DNA of 64,000 bases from Methanobacteriota archaeon (GCA_020347565.1 CP070732.1:1226688-1290687), one strand, 5' to 3'; numbered from the stretch's first letter, positions 26,291-35,527 are shown. The notes: generated by a model from the letters alone, not told the origin. Numbers and translations are program-made.

Positions 26291-26977
26291 TCACGAAGCC
26301 GATGGCCGTGCCGTCTGCGCGGTTGTCGGTCTCTCGACATGTTCCAGCAGGTCGGGTCTGATGCGCCCGATGAACGTGACCACGTATCCCGTGACCAGCC
26401 CCTCCACGACGCCGATGACGATGTTCGCCGCCGCAATGACGAGGAGGTTGTGTGCCGTCTCCTCTTCTTCCAGGTGTGAATCCTGTACTCCAGCGATGGA
26501 TATGATGATGACGACGGCTATCGCGGTCGCGATCAATGCCAGAGTCGCGGCGGAGAGCCCCGACCAGAACCTGTCCGCCTGGAGCCTCATTCGCAGGGTT
26601 CTGTATGCGTAGTAGCCGAGGAACACCTCGGTTATGTTCATCACTGTGTTGACGCCGATCATGCCCCATCCGCCATGGCCCACCGCCGCGCTGAAGAGGT
26701 TGATCACGAGCGCCGCCACGCCGCCGACCGCTGGCCCTGCCAGTATACCTATGAGCGGAGTCAGGTTGAGGTGGACTCCGCCGAACACCGGTATCGTCAC
26801 GAGGAACACGGCGATACCAACCGCCGCGCACATCGCCCCGAGCGTGAGCTTCCTGACTGAGACGGTCTCACGCTTCATCGACATGATTGCCAATGCGATG
26901 AGGGCGGCCGCAACGGCCCACCAGAACAGCACCCAGGCGGGCGACAGGGCTCCGTCCTCCAGGTGTATGTGCGCCAT
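26291..26977 (-). CDS. cbiM: ECF transporter metal-binding subunit, CbiM/NikM type
   Basis: The 228-residue integral subunit that binds Co(II) or Ni(II). The mature N-terminus MAHIHLEDGALSP contains the histidines that coordinate the metal, although the usual MHIPDG has an extra alanine and HIHLEDG here. FGGVHLNLTPLIGILAGP and LFSAAVGHGGWGMIGVN are the diagnostic internal motifs. No CbiN/NikN gene is present. I chose the ATG at 26977: CTTATTAAA near 27008 predicts transcription start close to it, and the family starts with the metal-binding segment. A 10-base palindrome TTGTTAACAA at 27028-27037 lies just upstream of the TATA element. Nickel versus cobalt cannot be decided. Confidence 0.9.
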   Translation of the reverse strand: MAHIHLEDGALSPAWVLFWWAVAAALIALAIMSMKRETVSVRKLTLGAMCAAVGIAVFLVTIPVFGGVHLNLTPLIGILAGPAVGGVAALVINLFSAAVGHGGWGMIGVNTVMNITEVFLGYYAYRTLRMRLQADRFWSGLSAATLALIATAIAVVIIISIAGVQDSHLEEEETAHNLLVIAAANIVIGVVEGLVTGYVVTFIGRIRPDLLEHVERPTTAQTARPSAS

Positions 26978-27098
26978 ATCTCCGTCCCGTCCCAGCGCCG
27001 CCTTGTTTAATAAGAATTTCGTCAGAGTTGTTAACAATGCACAGCCAGTCCGTGGGGGTTATTAAGGGGACGACGGCGAAGCGCCGCGTTCTGGCGGA

Positions 27099-27989
27099 TC
27101 AGCTTCGGACCGTAGGGTAGTACCTCGACAGTGCGATTATCCAAAGCACTTCGAACATGATGCAGATCGTGGCCGGGATGGCGACGACGGGTTCGAACAG
27201 GGCGATCGCGAGGGTCGCCGTGAGCCCAAGGTTCTTGTAACTGCAGAAGAGGACAATGTGGACCCTGTCTTCCTTGGCCACTCCGAACCTCCTGAGGGTC
27301 AGCTCGGACAGGAAGCCCGTTCCGAAGGTCCTTATGAGACAGGCCGCGGAGACGGCGACGACCATCGGGAGGTCGTTCAGGAAAGCATCACGGTTCGACC
27401 CAGCGACTGCGAATATCAGAACGAAGAAAGACAGGTTCGTGACGGCCGTCCTCGAAGTCTTCTTGATCTCCCACCTCATCAGAGCCCTCGAGGCTGCCAT
27501 CGGCAGGACTATCAGCAGCAAGAGGGACGTGACCAGGCTGGCGACGGACACGGCGGAACCTATCAGCGCGAGCGATATCACGGGCATCAGGACCAGCGCT
27601 GCGAGGTAGTTGACGGACGTGGAGAAGAGGGCCTTGTGCGTCGAGCCTCCCAGGATCGACGTGAATGGCACCACTGATATCGCCGAAGGCGCCGCCGCCA
27701 TGAGCACCCAGCCCCACCACAGGTCCTCCCCGAAGAAGCTTCCGATGAGGAGGATTGCAGCAGACAGACAGCCGTAGTTGAGGACGAGCATGAGAACGGC
27801 GTCTCGGGACAGCCCGGTGACCTTCGCGTCCGTCAAGCGGATGTTCGTGAGGGATATGGTCATCAGCAGAGCGAGCGCCCCCATCGAGATCTCCTTCGTC
27901 ATAGCCGGGAACCCGCCGACGGCTATGCCGGCCGCGAGGGCGAGGGTCATCATTATGCTGTGGCTCTGAAGGACTTCGCGAGCCCTCAT
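27099..27989 (-). CDS. Bile acid:sodium symporter (SBF) family transporter
   Basis: A 296-residue protein with about ten hydrophobic helices and the SBF fold. The paired-repeat signatures are visible as LMAAAPSAISVVPFTSILGG (first cross-over region) and FCSYKNLGLTATLAIALF (second), which in related transporters surround the substrate and sodium sites. Substrate is unknown; archaeal members may move organic anions. The ATG at 27989 lies about 27 bp from TATTACTAT, so the transcript is probably leaderless and the longer frame beginning at 28046 would start outside it. Divergent from the DedA gene. Confidence 0.83.
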   Translation of the reverse strand: MRAREVLQSHSIMMTLALAAGIAVGGFPAMTKEISMGALALLMTISLTNIRLTDAKVTGLSRDAVLMLVLNYGCLSAAILLIGSFFGEDLWWGWVLMAAAPSAISVVPFTSILGGSTHKALFSTSVNYLAALVLMPVISLALIGSAVSVASLVTSLLLLIVLPMAASRALMRWEIKKTSRTAVTNLSFFVLIFAVAGSNRDAFLNDLPMVVAVSAACLIRTFGTGFLSELTLRRFGVAKEDRVHIVLFCSYKNLGLTATLAIALFEPVVAIPATICIMFEVLWIIALSRYYPTVRS

Positions 27990-28080
27990 CACGCGGCGAA
28001 GGATGATGATGATAGTAATACCTTGCGAGCTGTCGGTCCATGCCAACGCTTTTTAGACGGGCAATCACTACCGACACCCG

Positions 28081-28761
28081 ATGGGGCTCGTCGAGTGGGG
28101 CACCGAACTCATTCTGGACTGGATCTCGACCTTCGGATATCCCGGCATCGTGTTCCTGATGGCGCTGGAGAGCGCATGCATGCCTGTACCGAGCGAGATA
28201 GTCATGCCGTTCTCCGGGTACCTCGTGTACCAGGCCGAGCAGGGGGGCTACGACGGCCAGGTGATGACGCTTCTCGGCATCGGCCTCGCAGGCGCCATCG
28301 GGTGCACGCTGGGCTCGATAGTCGCATACGGGGTGGGCAAGCATGCCGGTCGTCCGCTCATCCTGAGGTACGGCAAGTACGTGCTCATCAGTGAGAGGCA
28401 TCTGGAGCTCGCCGAGCGTTGGTTCGAGAAGTACGGGGAGACGGCCACGTTCGTCAGCAGGCTCCTTCCCGTGATCCGAACGTTCATATCCCTGCCCGCG
28501 GGCATAGCGAAGATGGACTTCCGCAAGTTCGTGTTCTACAGCTTCGTCGGGTCGCTGCCGTGGACCTTCATGCTCGGCTATGTGGGATACGCCCTCGGAC
28601 CGAGCTGGGAGGACATCATGGAGGTGTTCCACAAGCTTGACCTCCTCGTCGTCGCAGGCCTCGTGGCGATAGTCGTGTGGTACGTGTGGGGCCTGAAATG
28701 GAGAGGCCCGCGGAAGCGTGCGGGAGACGATGGCGGCGAGCCTGAGCAGGGTCAGACGTAG
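28081..28761 (+). CDS. DedA family membrane protein
   Basis: A 226-residue DedA/VTT-domain protein. The N-terminal FGYPGIVFLMALESACMPVP and SEIVMPFSGYL block is the re-entrant loop signature, and TATFVSRLLPVIRTFISLPA with GIAKMDFRKF the central one including the conserved Arg pair. Four to five membrane helices follow, with the VGSLPWTFMLGYVGYALGP segment. DedA proteins move phospholipids or isoprenoid-phosphate carriers between membrane leaflets, depending on the proton gradient in bacteria. Transcription start is predicted a few bases from the ATG at 28081. The last ten bases overlap the convergent ABCE1 gene. Confidence 0.92.
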   Translation: MGLVEWGTELILDWISTFGYPGIVFLMALESACMPVPSEIVMPFSGYLVYQAEQGGYDGQVMTLLGIGLAGAIGCTLGSIVAYGVGKHAGRPLILRYGKYVLISERHLELAERWFEKYGETATFVSRLLPVIRTFISLPAGIAKMDFRKFVFYSFVGSLPWTFMLGYVGYALGPSWEDIMEVFHKLDLLVVAGLVAIVVWYVWGLKWRGPRKRAGDDGGEPEQGQT

Positions 28762-30518
28762 TAGTACTCGCCCTTGGATTTCTGCTCTCTGTCGAGCCTC
28801 GAGCCATTCTTGTTGATCCTGGGCCTGTTGGTCTCGTGGTCCCTCCTGAAGGTGATGTCGATCTCCTTGAGGAACCTGTTCATGCCGTCGCGCATTTCCA
28901 GCGGTCCGAGCGCCGTGCCCTTCTTCGACGCCTCCCCGTGGAAGACCATCAGCGAGTCCGATATCAGGTCGACCATGTAGACGTCGTGGTCGACCACCAG
29001 GGCCGACTTCCCGGACTTCTCTACCACGCGCCTGATGGTCTTCGAGGCGGTCATCCTCTGGGAGGAGTCAAGGTAGGCGGAAGGCTCGTCTATCAGGTAT
29101 ATGTCCGCCCGCCTTCCCAGGCATTCGGCGATCGCCACCCGCTGCAGTTCCCCGCCCGACAGGCTCTTCACCTCGCTCTCCAGAAGGTATTTCAGCTGCA
29201 GCGGCTGGGCTACCTCGGCCTGGAAGAAGCCAGAGTCGAAGTCCCGGCCGACCGTCGAGTACAGCATCTCCTTAACGGTGCCGTCGAACTCTGGCTTGAT
29301 GTACTGCGGCTTGTAGCTGACGCCGACCTCCGCCTCGACGGCGCCCGAAGTCGGCTTGACCTCGCCTGCGAGCATCTTCACGAAGGTGGTCTTTCCGGTC
29401 GCGTTGGGGCCGACCGCGCCGACGACCTCGCCCTTCTTTATGACGCCGCCGGCCACGGCGAGGCTGTAACCCCTGAAGCGCTTCTTGAGCCCCGGGAACC
29501 GTATCAGAGGTTCGGAGGTCCAGTCGGCCCTCGGAGGCCTCTTCTCGAACTTGATCTCGGTGTCCCTGAAGCGTATGTTCTCCTCCCGGAGGTACCCCTC
29601 CAGGTACACGTTGATGGACGATCGCACGGTTCTGGGCTGCGATACAACGCCGTACGCTCCCTCGGACCCGTATACGATGTGCACGAGGTCGGCGAGGAAG
29701 TCCATGACTGCGAGGTCGTGCTCGATTACGACGACGCGCTTCCGCTCGCCCAGCTCCTGGATCACCTTCGCGACCTCGAGCCGCTGGTATATGTCCAGGT
29801 ATGACGAAGGCTCGTCGAAGAAGTATATGTCCGCCTCCTTCAGCAGCGTCGCTGCGATGGCCACCCTCTGCAGCTCACCGCCCGAGAGCTTGTGGATGCC
29901 ACGCGACAGCACGTCCGATATCTTCAGTCCAGCTGCGACCTCCTCCAGCTTCGAACCGTCGTCGAGCCTTCTCAGCAGCGCCCCAACCTCGCCTTTGTGC
30001 GCCGAGGGCAGCTTGTCGACGTACTGCGGCTTGATGGCTGTGGAGGCGGAGCTCGTCGACAGCGCCTCTAGGTAGTCGTATAGTTCCGTCCCGGAGTATC
30101 TCTCGAGCACCTTGTCCCAGTCGCCGCCGGCCTCGTAGTCTCCGAGGTTGGGCACGAGCTCGCCCGACAGGATCGACAACGCCGTCGTCTTGCCGATGCC
30201 GTTCGGCCCCAGCAGCCCCATCACGTGTCCCTTCTTTGGAACCGGCAACCTGTACAGCCTGAACGAGTTCTTCCCGTACTGGTGGACCATCTCCCCCTCC
30301 AGCTCCTGAGGGAGACCGATTATCTTGATCGCCTCGAAGGGGCATTTGTGCACGCATATCCCACAGCCGACGCACAGCTCCTCGGAGATCACGGGCTTGC
30401 CCCCCTCGCTCATCACGATCGCCTCCTTGCCGGTCCTTACGGGTGGACAGTACCGCATGCACTCGGTGGCGCAGCGCTTGGGCTGGCAGCGATCCCTCAG
30501 AAGCACCGCTATCCTCAT
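28752..30518 (-). CDS. Ribosome recycling/splitting ATPase ABCE1 (Rli1)
   Basis: A 588-residue twin-ATPase that splits ribosomes after termination or rescue. The N-terminal iron-sulfur domain has RCQPKRCATECMRYCP and CVGCGICVHKCPFEAIKI, giving two 4Fe-4S clusters. ATPase 1 carries GPNGIGKTTALSIL and LSGGELQRVAIAATLL, ATPase 2 GPNATGKTTFVKML and LSGGELQRVAIAECLG; both Walker B segments read FFDEPSSYLD and LIDEPSAYLD. The hinge and helix-loop-helix region between are typical. Pelota, its partner in rescue of stalled ribosomes, is 3.5 kb away in this window. Confidence 0.97.
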   Translation of the reverse strand: MRIAVLLRDRCQPKRCATECMRYCPPVRTGKEAIVMSEGGKPVISEELCVGCGICVHKCPFEAIKIIGLPQELEGEMVHQYGKNSFRLYRLPVPKKGHVMGLLGPNGIGKTTALSILSGELVPNLGDYEAGGDWDKVLERYSGTELYDYLEALSTSSASTAIKPQYVDKLPSAHKGEVGALLRRLDDGSKLEEVAAGLKISDVLSRGIHKLSGGELQRVAIAATLLKEADIYFFDEPSSYLDIYQRLEVAKVIQELGERKRVVVIEHDLAVMDFLADLVHIVYGSEGAYGVVSQPRTVRSSINVYLEGYLREENIRFRDTEIKFEKRPPRADWTSEPLIRFPGLKKRFRGYSLAVAGGVIKKGEVVGAVGPNATGKTTFVKMLAGEVKPTSGAVEAEVGVSYKPQYIKPEFDGTVKEMLYSTVGRDFDSGFFQAEVAQPLQLKYLLESEVKSLSGGELQRVAIAECLGRRADIYLIDEPSAYLDSSQRMTASKTIRRVVEKSGKSALVVDHDVYMVDLISDSLMVFHGEASKKGTALGPLEMRDGMNRFLKEIDITFRRDHETNRPRINKNGSRLDREQKSKGEYYYV

Positions 30519-30632
30519 CGGACTGGGTTAAGGATGGCGCCGCTTAAAAACATATCAATGCGCGTCGCCAGCGTGCCTGGGCCGTCGCGCTACCTTTAAG
30601 TGCGGCGCCAGCGATTGAGGGCGCCGCTCAAC

Positions 30633-32840
30633 ATGGAACGAGTACTGGTCTGCTGTGCCTGGCCATATGCGAACGGGCCGATCCACGTCGGCCACGTGAC
30701 GGGTTCGCTGCTGCCCGCGGACATATTCGCGCGCTTCAACCGTCTCGTGGGGAAGGATGTGATGATGGTCTCTGGCTCCGACATGCACGGAGCGCCGATC
30801 ACGGTCAGTGCCCACAAGGAGGGCGTCTCACCCGAGGAGATAGCGGACCGATACCACCGGATCAACTCGAAGGCCATCGAGGACCTCGGGATAAGCTTCA
30901 GCCTGTACACACACACTCACACGAGGGATCACGAGGAAGTCGCCAAGGAGATCTTCCTCAAGCTCATGGAGAACGGTCACCTGAGTCGCAAGTCCACACC
31001 GCAGTACTACTGCACGCGTTGCTCCCGGTTCCTCCCCGACAGGTATGTCGAGGGGTCCTGTCCCCATTGCGACAACGAGCACGCGAGGGGTGATCAATGC
31101 GACTCGTGCGGCATGGACCTCAACGCCGAGGAACTGAGCGACGCCAGATGCCAGCTGTGCGGTTCCACTCCCGAGCTCAGGGAGACGGAGCATTTCTTCC
31201 TCAGGCTTTCGGACTTCACCGACGAGTTGACGCGATATGTCGAGCGCTGCGACCACTGGCGGACGCACGTCAGGTCGTTCACGCTCAATGTGCTGAGGGA
31301 CGGTCTCATCGATAGGCCCATAACAAGGGACATCTCATGGGGCGTGCCAGTACCGGTCGAGGGCTTCGAGTCCAAGCGCATGTACGTGTGGTTCGAGGCC
31401 GTCATGGGATATCTCTCCGCGACGAAGGAGTGGGCCGCAGCGAGGTCCGCCCCGGACGATTGGGAGCGGTTCTGGAAGGACGGCTCTGTGAAGAGCTATT
31501 ACTTCCTTGGAAAGGACAACATAGTCTTCCACACGGTCATCTGGCCGGCGATGCTGCTCGGCGTGGGCGGCCTGAACCTCCCGCATAACGTCGTCGCGAA
31601 TCAGTTCATGAACTTCGGAGGGCAGAAGTTCTCAAAGAGCATGGGCGTTAGCATCGACATCCCGGACATCCTCACTAAGTTCAGCGCTGACGTCGTTAGA
31701 TACTACCTCACGGCGAACATGCCGGAGTTCAAGGACAGTGAGTTCACCTGGAAGGACTTCGCGCAGAGGATCAACAGTGAGCTCGTCGCGACGTTCGGCA
31801 ACTTCGTCCACAGGGCGATGTCCTTCACGTTCAAGAACTACGGAGCCATCCCTCACAAGGGAGAGCTAGACGAGCGCGACAAGGCGATGCTCGCGCGCGT
31901 TGACGAAGCGGGCAGGGATGTCCTGAGGTCGCTCGGTGCGTGCGAGTTCAGAGAGGCCATGAAGTCGCTCATGGACCTCGCGCAGTCGGGCAACCAGTAC
32001 TTCGACGCTGTCGCCCCGTGGTCGCTGGTGCGCACCGACAAGGAGAGGTGCGGGACCGTGTTGCACGTCAGCCTCGAGATATGCAAGGCTCTCGCCGTTC
32101 TCAGCTACCCATTCATGCCGTCCTCTGCGGAGCGAATGTGGCGCGGCCTCTGCATGGAAGGCTCTATCGAGGAGAACGGCACGAATGGGATGGAGATGCC
32201 CTTGAAGGAGGGAAGCACAATGGAGAAGCCAGCACCGCTGTTCGCGAAGGTGGAGACCGGGGAGTCGGAAGCGTTCTCGAAGCACTCAGCGCTGGACCTA
32301 AAGGTAGGCAAGGTGACCGACGTGCAGGCGCACCCCAACGCGGACAAGCTTTACTTGATGGATGTTGACGTCGGGAAGCCGATGAGGATCGTCAGCGGGC
32401 TGAAGGACTACTACACGGCCGACGAGCTGAGGGAGAAGGTGTTGATCATAGTGACGAACCTAGAGCCGGCCAAGCTGAGGGGCGTGATGTCGGAGGGCAT
32501 GCTTCTGGCCGCGGAGGAGGGGGGCGCGCTCGCGCTGCTCACGCCCGAGAAGCCTCTGCCGGCGGGGACGCAGATATCGAGCGGCCTCGATGTGGGCGGT
32601 GGCAGGCTGTCGTTCAACGAGTTCCAGAAACTCGAGATCCGCGCGGGCACGCTCGTACAGGCGGACCCTCCGAAGCTCGATGTGGGCGGCAGGACGGTCA
32701 GCTGCACGGTCACGAGCGGAGAGGTCGGAAGGAGATACGCTGCGTATGTCAGAGGCTCGTCGGCGCTCGTCATGTACGGCCCAGACGACACGAAGGTGGT
32801 GTTCGACAGGGACATCGCAGCAGGTGCTAGAATAAGATGA
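30633..32840 (+). CDS. metG: Methionyl-tRNA synthetase with two C-terminal OB-fold domains
   Basis: Charges tRNA-Met. The 735-residue enzyme has WPYANGPIHVGHVTG (HIGH motif, about residues 10-24), a zinc-binding insertion with four CxxC pairs (YCTRCSRF, SCPHCDN, QCDSCGM, RCQLCGS) and KFSKS at about residues 332-336. A C-terminal Trbp111-like tRNA-binding OB fold begins LDLKVGKVTDVQAHPNADKL near residue 550. A further domain from about 655, FNEFQKLEIRAGTLVQADPP, looks like a second, diverged copy. TTTAAG at 30594 predicts transcription start near 30620, so the ATG at 30633 is preferred over the GTG at 30600. Overlaps the next gene by four bases. Confidence 0.96.
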   Translation: MERVLVCCAWPYANGPIHVGHVTGSLLPADIFARFNRLVGKDVMMVSGSDMHGAPITVSAHKEGVSPEEIADRYHRINSKAIEDLGISFSLYTHTHTRDHEEVAKEIFLKLMENGHLSRKSTPQYYCTRCSRFLPDRYVEGSCPHCDNEHARGDQCDSCGMDLNAEELSDARCQLCGSTPELRETEHFFLRLSDFTDELTRYVERCDHWRTHVRSFTLNVLRDGLIDRPITRDISWGVPVPVEGFESKRMYVWFEAVMGYLSATKEWAAARSAPDDWERFWKDGSVKSYYFLGKDNIVFHTVIWPAMLLGVGGLNLPHNVVANQFMNFGGQKFSKSMGVSIDIPDILTKFSADVVRYYLTANMPEFKDSEFTWKDFAQRINSELVATFGNFVHRAMSFTFKNYGAIPHKGELDERDKAMLARVDEAGRDVLRSLGACEFREAMKSLMDLAQSGNQYFDAVAPWSLVRTDKERCGTVLHVSLEICKALAVLSYPFMPSSAERMWRGLCMEGSIEENGTNGMEMPLKEGSTMEKPAPLFAKVETGESEAFSKHSALDLKVGKVTDVQAHPNADKLYLMDVDVGKPMRIVSGLKDYYTADELREKVLIIVTNLEPAKLRGVMSEGMLLAAEEGGALALLTPEKPLPAGTQISSGLDVGGGRLSFNEFQKLEIRAGTLVQADPPKLDVGGRTVSCTVTSGEVGRRYAAYVRGSSALVMYGPDDTKVVFDRDIAAGARIR

Positions 32841-33499
32841 AGATAGATCTGCACACACACTCGACGCACTCCAACGACGGGACGGCCAGTCCTGCCGAGA
32901 TTGTAAGGGCCTGCAGAAAGGCCGGACTCGACGGCCTCGCCATAACCGACCACAACGTCCTGACCGCCTCGGCCGAGGCAGTCGAGCTGGGCGGCCAGGA
33001 GGGCCTCGTAGTCGTGAGGGGCGTGGAGATATCAGCTGCGGAAGGTCATGTCCTGGCGTACGGGCTGTCCTCCCCCGTCAGGGCCGGCATGGCGGTCGAG
33101 GAGACGATAGATGCCGTGCACTCGGCCGGCGGGATCGCCGTCGCGGCCCATCCGAAGAGGTTCCCGTCGGGGATGGGCCTTGCGACGGCCATGAGGGCCC
33201 CGTTCGATGCGGTCGAAGTGATGAACGGCGGCAGCTCCCCACGCGCCAACGCCTCCGCGCTGCGCGCGGCCGCGAGCGCGGGCAAGTCGAAGACGGGCGG
33301 AAGCGACGCTCACAGGCTCATCGATGTGGGCAAGGCCTGGACGGTCGTAGAGGGAGCCTCCTCAGAGGACGATGTCATCCAGGCCATCGTCAGGGGTTCG
33401 ACGTCCGTGGGCGGGAGAGGTCGGGACGTGAAGGAGACCGTCACCTACTGCGTGGAAACGACCTGTGGATGGGTGAGGCGCGGCTTCAGAAGACTGTGA
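32837..33499 (+). CDS. PHP-domain metal-dependent phosphoesterase
   Basis: A 220-residue PHP protein whose ATG overlaps the metG stop codon (ATGA), so it is translationally coupled to it. MKIDLHTHSTHSNDG, LAITDHNVLTAS, GIAVAAHPKRFPSG and KTGGSDAHRLIDVG give the complete set of metal ligands. This short form resembles RNase AM/YciV and related 5'-3' exonuclease or nucleotidase proteins, but the substrate cannot be read from sequence. The basic C-terminus WVRRGFRRL may bind nucleic acid. The association with an aminoacyl-tRNA synthetase could be incidental. Confidence 0.84.
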   Translation: MKIDLHTHSTHSNDGTASPAEIVRACRKAGLDGLAITDHNVLTASAEAVELGGQEGLVVVRGVEISAAEGHVLAYGLSSPVRAGMAVEETIDAVHSAGGIAVAAHPKRFPSGMGLATAMRAPFDAVEVMNGGSSPRANASALRAAASAGKSKTGGSDAHRLIDVGKAWTVVEGASSEDDVIQAIVRGSTSVGGRGRDVKETVTYCVETTCGWVRRGFRRL

Positions 33500-33501
33500 A
33501 C

Positions 33502-33864
33502 TCAGATCTGGCCGGCTATGATGTCGGCGTACTTAGACATGCTCGCTGCGAGCTCGTCCGTCGACACATCGTCCGAGGAGGTTATCACGAGCAGGGCCCT
33601 GTTGCCCGCGCTTGACAACAGCATCTTGCTCCTCGATAGCTCGACGGAAACGTACTTCAGCTTGTCCTTCAGCTCCCCAGTGGCGGTCTCGGCTGCACCG
33701 AGCAGGATGGCCGACATGGCGACGAAGGTCTCGAGGTGAACGCCCTTCGGCGCGTCGCCGGCGATGTGCATGCCGCTCCTGGAGACGACGGTGGCCTCGT
33801 AGACGGAGGGCATGTTCTTATGGAGATCGTCCAGCGTCTTCTCGACAGCCATATATTGTGCCAT
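33502..33864 (-). CDS. Roadblock/LC7 domain protein
   Basis: A 120-residue single-domain roadblock protein. The pattern VEKTLDDLHKNMPSVYEATV followed by VSRSGMHIAGDAP, LETFVAMSAILLGAAETA and ALLVITSSDDVSTDELA is characteristic. Relatives (MglB-like) dimerise and regulate small Ras-like GTPases; no such GTPase is in the window. Good expression signals support the start: TTTATATTC near 33912, then GGGAGGGA about seven bases before the ATG at 33864. Divergent from pelota and convergent with the PHP gene. Confidence 0.88.
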   Translation of the reverse strand: MAQYMAVEKTLDDLHKNMPSVYEATVVSRSGMHIAGDAPKGVHLETFVAMSAILLGAAETATGELKDKLKYVSVELSRSKMLLSSAGNRALLVITSSDDVSTDELAASMSKYADIIAGQI

Positions 33865-34023
33865 GTGTAGCTCCCTCCCTATGGACAGTCTGCAAATGAC
33901 CTGTTGAGAATATAAACTTTGGTGGCTGAAGGTCTTCCATCGCGACGCGGGCGTCTGCCATGCGGCGCTCGCCTCGATGCCTTGATATCTGGCGACCGTC
34001 ATCCATGCACGAGCGCGTCGTAC

Positions 34024-35061
34024 ATGAAAGTGCTCCATCAGGACACCAGGACCAACGAGATCAAGCTTCTGCCGGAGTCGATAGACGACCTCTGGCACAT
34101 GGAGAACCTCCTAGACGAGGACGACCTCGTCTACGCCACGACCATGCGACGTAAGGAGGACAAGGGCGACAAACTCCGACCCGAGCGGACGGAGAAGGTA
34201 CGCATGCGCCTCGGCATCAGGGTCAAGAAGGTCGAGTTCCACGAGTCCGACAACAGGCTTCGGTTGCTCGGGACGATCGAATCCGGCCCGCAGGACCTGG
34301 GCCAGCACCACACGCTCATGATCGGTGTCGGCGACGCCGTGACGATAGTCAAGCCCGAGTGGAAACAGGCGCATCTGGACCGCGTCAAGAGAGCGGTGGA
34401 GGCCAGCGACAGACCCTCCATCGTATTCGTCGCACTCGAGGACACGGAGGCGGTGGTCGCCGTGGCGCGCGAGTACGGGCTGAAGGAGTTGGCGACGATA
34501 ACCAGGAACCCCGACGGCAAGATGTACGACACGAAATCGGATGAGCAGGAGTTCCTGGACAAGATCGCAGACGCGGTCGCGGCAATCCCGACGGAGGCGC
34601 CGCTCATCGTACTCGGCCCGGGATTCACGAAGGAGTCGCTTGCGAGGCTCCTGAGGGACAAGCTGCCGGACAGGGGCTCCGACGTGGTCGTACTGTCGAC
34701 GGGTCAGGCAGGCATGGCGGGCATACAGGAGGCGATTAAGAGGGGCCTGGGCGGAAAGGCGGTGGAGGGCTCCCGCGTCGCGAAGGAGACGCGTCTGGTC
34801 GAACAGCTGTTTTCCGAGATTAGCAGGGACGGGCTCTTCGCATACGGGCTTGACTCCGTGAATACGGCGGCGGAGGCCGGAGCGATCGACACGCTACTTC
34901 TCTCGGACACGAGGGTCAGGACGCCCGAGGCCGATGCGCTCCTGAAGACCGTGGAGGGCTGCCGCGGAAGATTCGTCATCGTCAGCTCACTGCACGAGGC
35001 GGGTAGAAGGCTGGAGGCTCTCGGCGGCGTCGCGGCGATACTCCGTTACAGGATGGAGTGA
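34024..35061 (+). CDS. pelA: Pelota/Dom34, mRNA surveillance and ribosome rescue factor
   Basis: A 345-residue eRF1-like protein that enters stalled ribosomes and, with aEF1A and ABCE1, triggers splitting. Domain A starts MKVLHQDTRTNEIKLLPESI with LWHMENLLDEDDLVYATTMR, and the RMRLGIRVKKVEFHESDNRL strand is typical. The central domain runs to about residue 240 and lacks the GGQ motif of release factors, as expected for pelota. The C-terminal domain contains AIDTLLLSDTRVRTPEADAL. The ATG at 34024 marks the family start; a longer frame upstream is unconserved. Two bases separate its stop from the convergent receiver gene. Confidence 0.95.
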   Translation: MKVLHQDTRTNEIKLLPESIDDLWHMENLLDEDDLVYATTMRRKEDKGDKLRPERTEKVRMRLGIRVKKVEFHESDNRLRLLGTIESGPQDLGQHHTLMIGVGDAVTIVKPEWKQAHLDRVKRAVEASDRPSIVFVALEDTEAVVAVAREYGLKELATITRNPDGKMYDTKSDEQEFLDKIADAVAAIPTEAPLIVLGPGFTKESLARLLRDKLPDRGSDVVVLSTGQAGMAGIQEAIKRGLGGKAVEGSRVAKETRLVEQLFSEISRDGLFAYGLDSVNTAAEAGAIDTLLLSDTRVRTPEADALLKTVEGCRGRFVIVSSLHEAGRRLEALGGVAAILRYRME

Positions 35062-35062
35062 C

Positions 35063-35527
35063 TCACTGCTTCTTCGCGCTGCTGGCCTTGACGACGTCCA
35101 TGGTGGCGTCTATCAGCAGGCGGATCGGGAAGGGCTTGGCCCAGAACGAGACGGCCCCGGCCCGGATGGCGTCCTCCCTGACGTCCTGGTCCGCGCTCGA
35201 GAAAATGATCGGTATGTCCGGATGCAGCTTCAGTATCTCCTTGGTCGTCTCGATGCCGTCCTTGCCGGGCATCCTATGATCCATGATTATCGCGTCCGGC
35301 TTGGCGGCCATCGTCTTCAGGAGCGATAGCGCCTCATCCCCGCTCCGAGCGGAGTACACGGTGTGCCCCTTCGATTCGAACATGTCCTTGTAGAGGTCCC
35401 TGATGAAGTCCTGGTCGTCGACCACGAAGATTCGGGCCACCGTCTCCGGTCCTTTGGTGGCTCTCGATGTAGCGTATCCTCCCGACATGTTTGCCAGCAC
35501 CCTGAGTCCATTCCCATCCCGGCTCAT
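35063..35527 (-). CDS. Stand-alone CheY-like response regulator receiver
   Basis: A 154-residue protein that is only a receiver domain behind a short N-terminal extension. FVVDDQDFIRDLYKDMF has the acidic pair, IIMDHRMPGKDG the phospho-acceptor aspartate, IIFSSAD the conserved Ser/Thr and FWAKPF the lysine. With no output domain it probably acts by protein contact or phosphotransfer. The ATG at 35527 follows GAGGA with suitable spacing; a GTG at 35590 would add 21 residues. TTAATTAA near 35638 is the likely TATA element. The orphan kinase at 16.8 kb is a possible partner, which is inference only. Confidence 0.85.
   Translation of the reverse strand: MSRDGNGLRVLANMSGGYATSRATKGPETVARIFVVDDQDFIRDLYKDMFESKGHTVYSARSGDEALSLLKTMAAKPDAIIMDHRMPGKDGIETTKEILKLHPDIPIIFSSADQDVREDAIRAGAVSFWAKPFPIRLLIDATMDVVKASSAKKQ

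Noticed and set aside
30600..30632. Upstream GTG start for methionyl-tRNA synthetase
   Set aside because: It overlaps the TATA element and would lie before the predicted transcription start.
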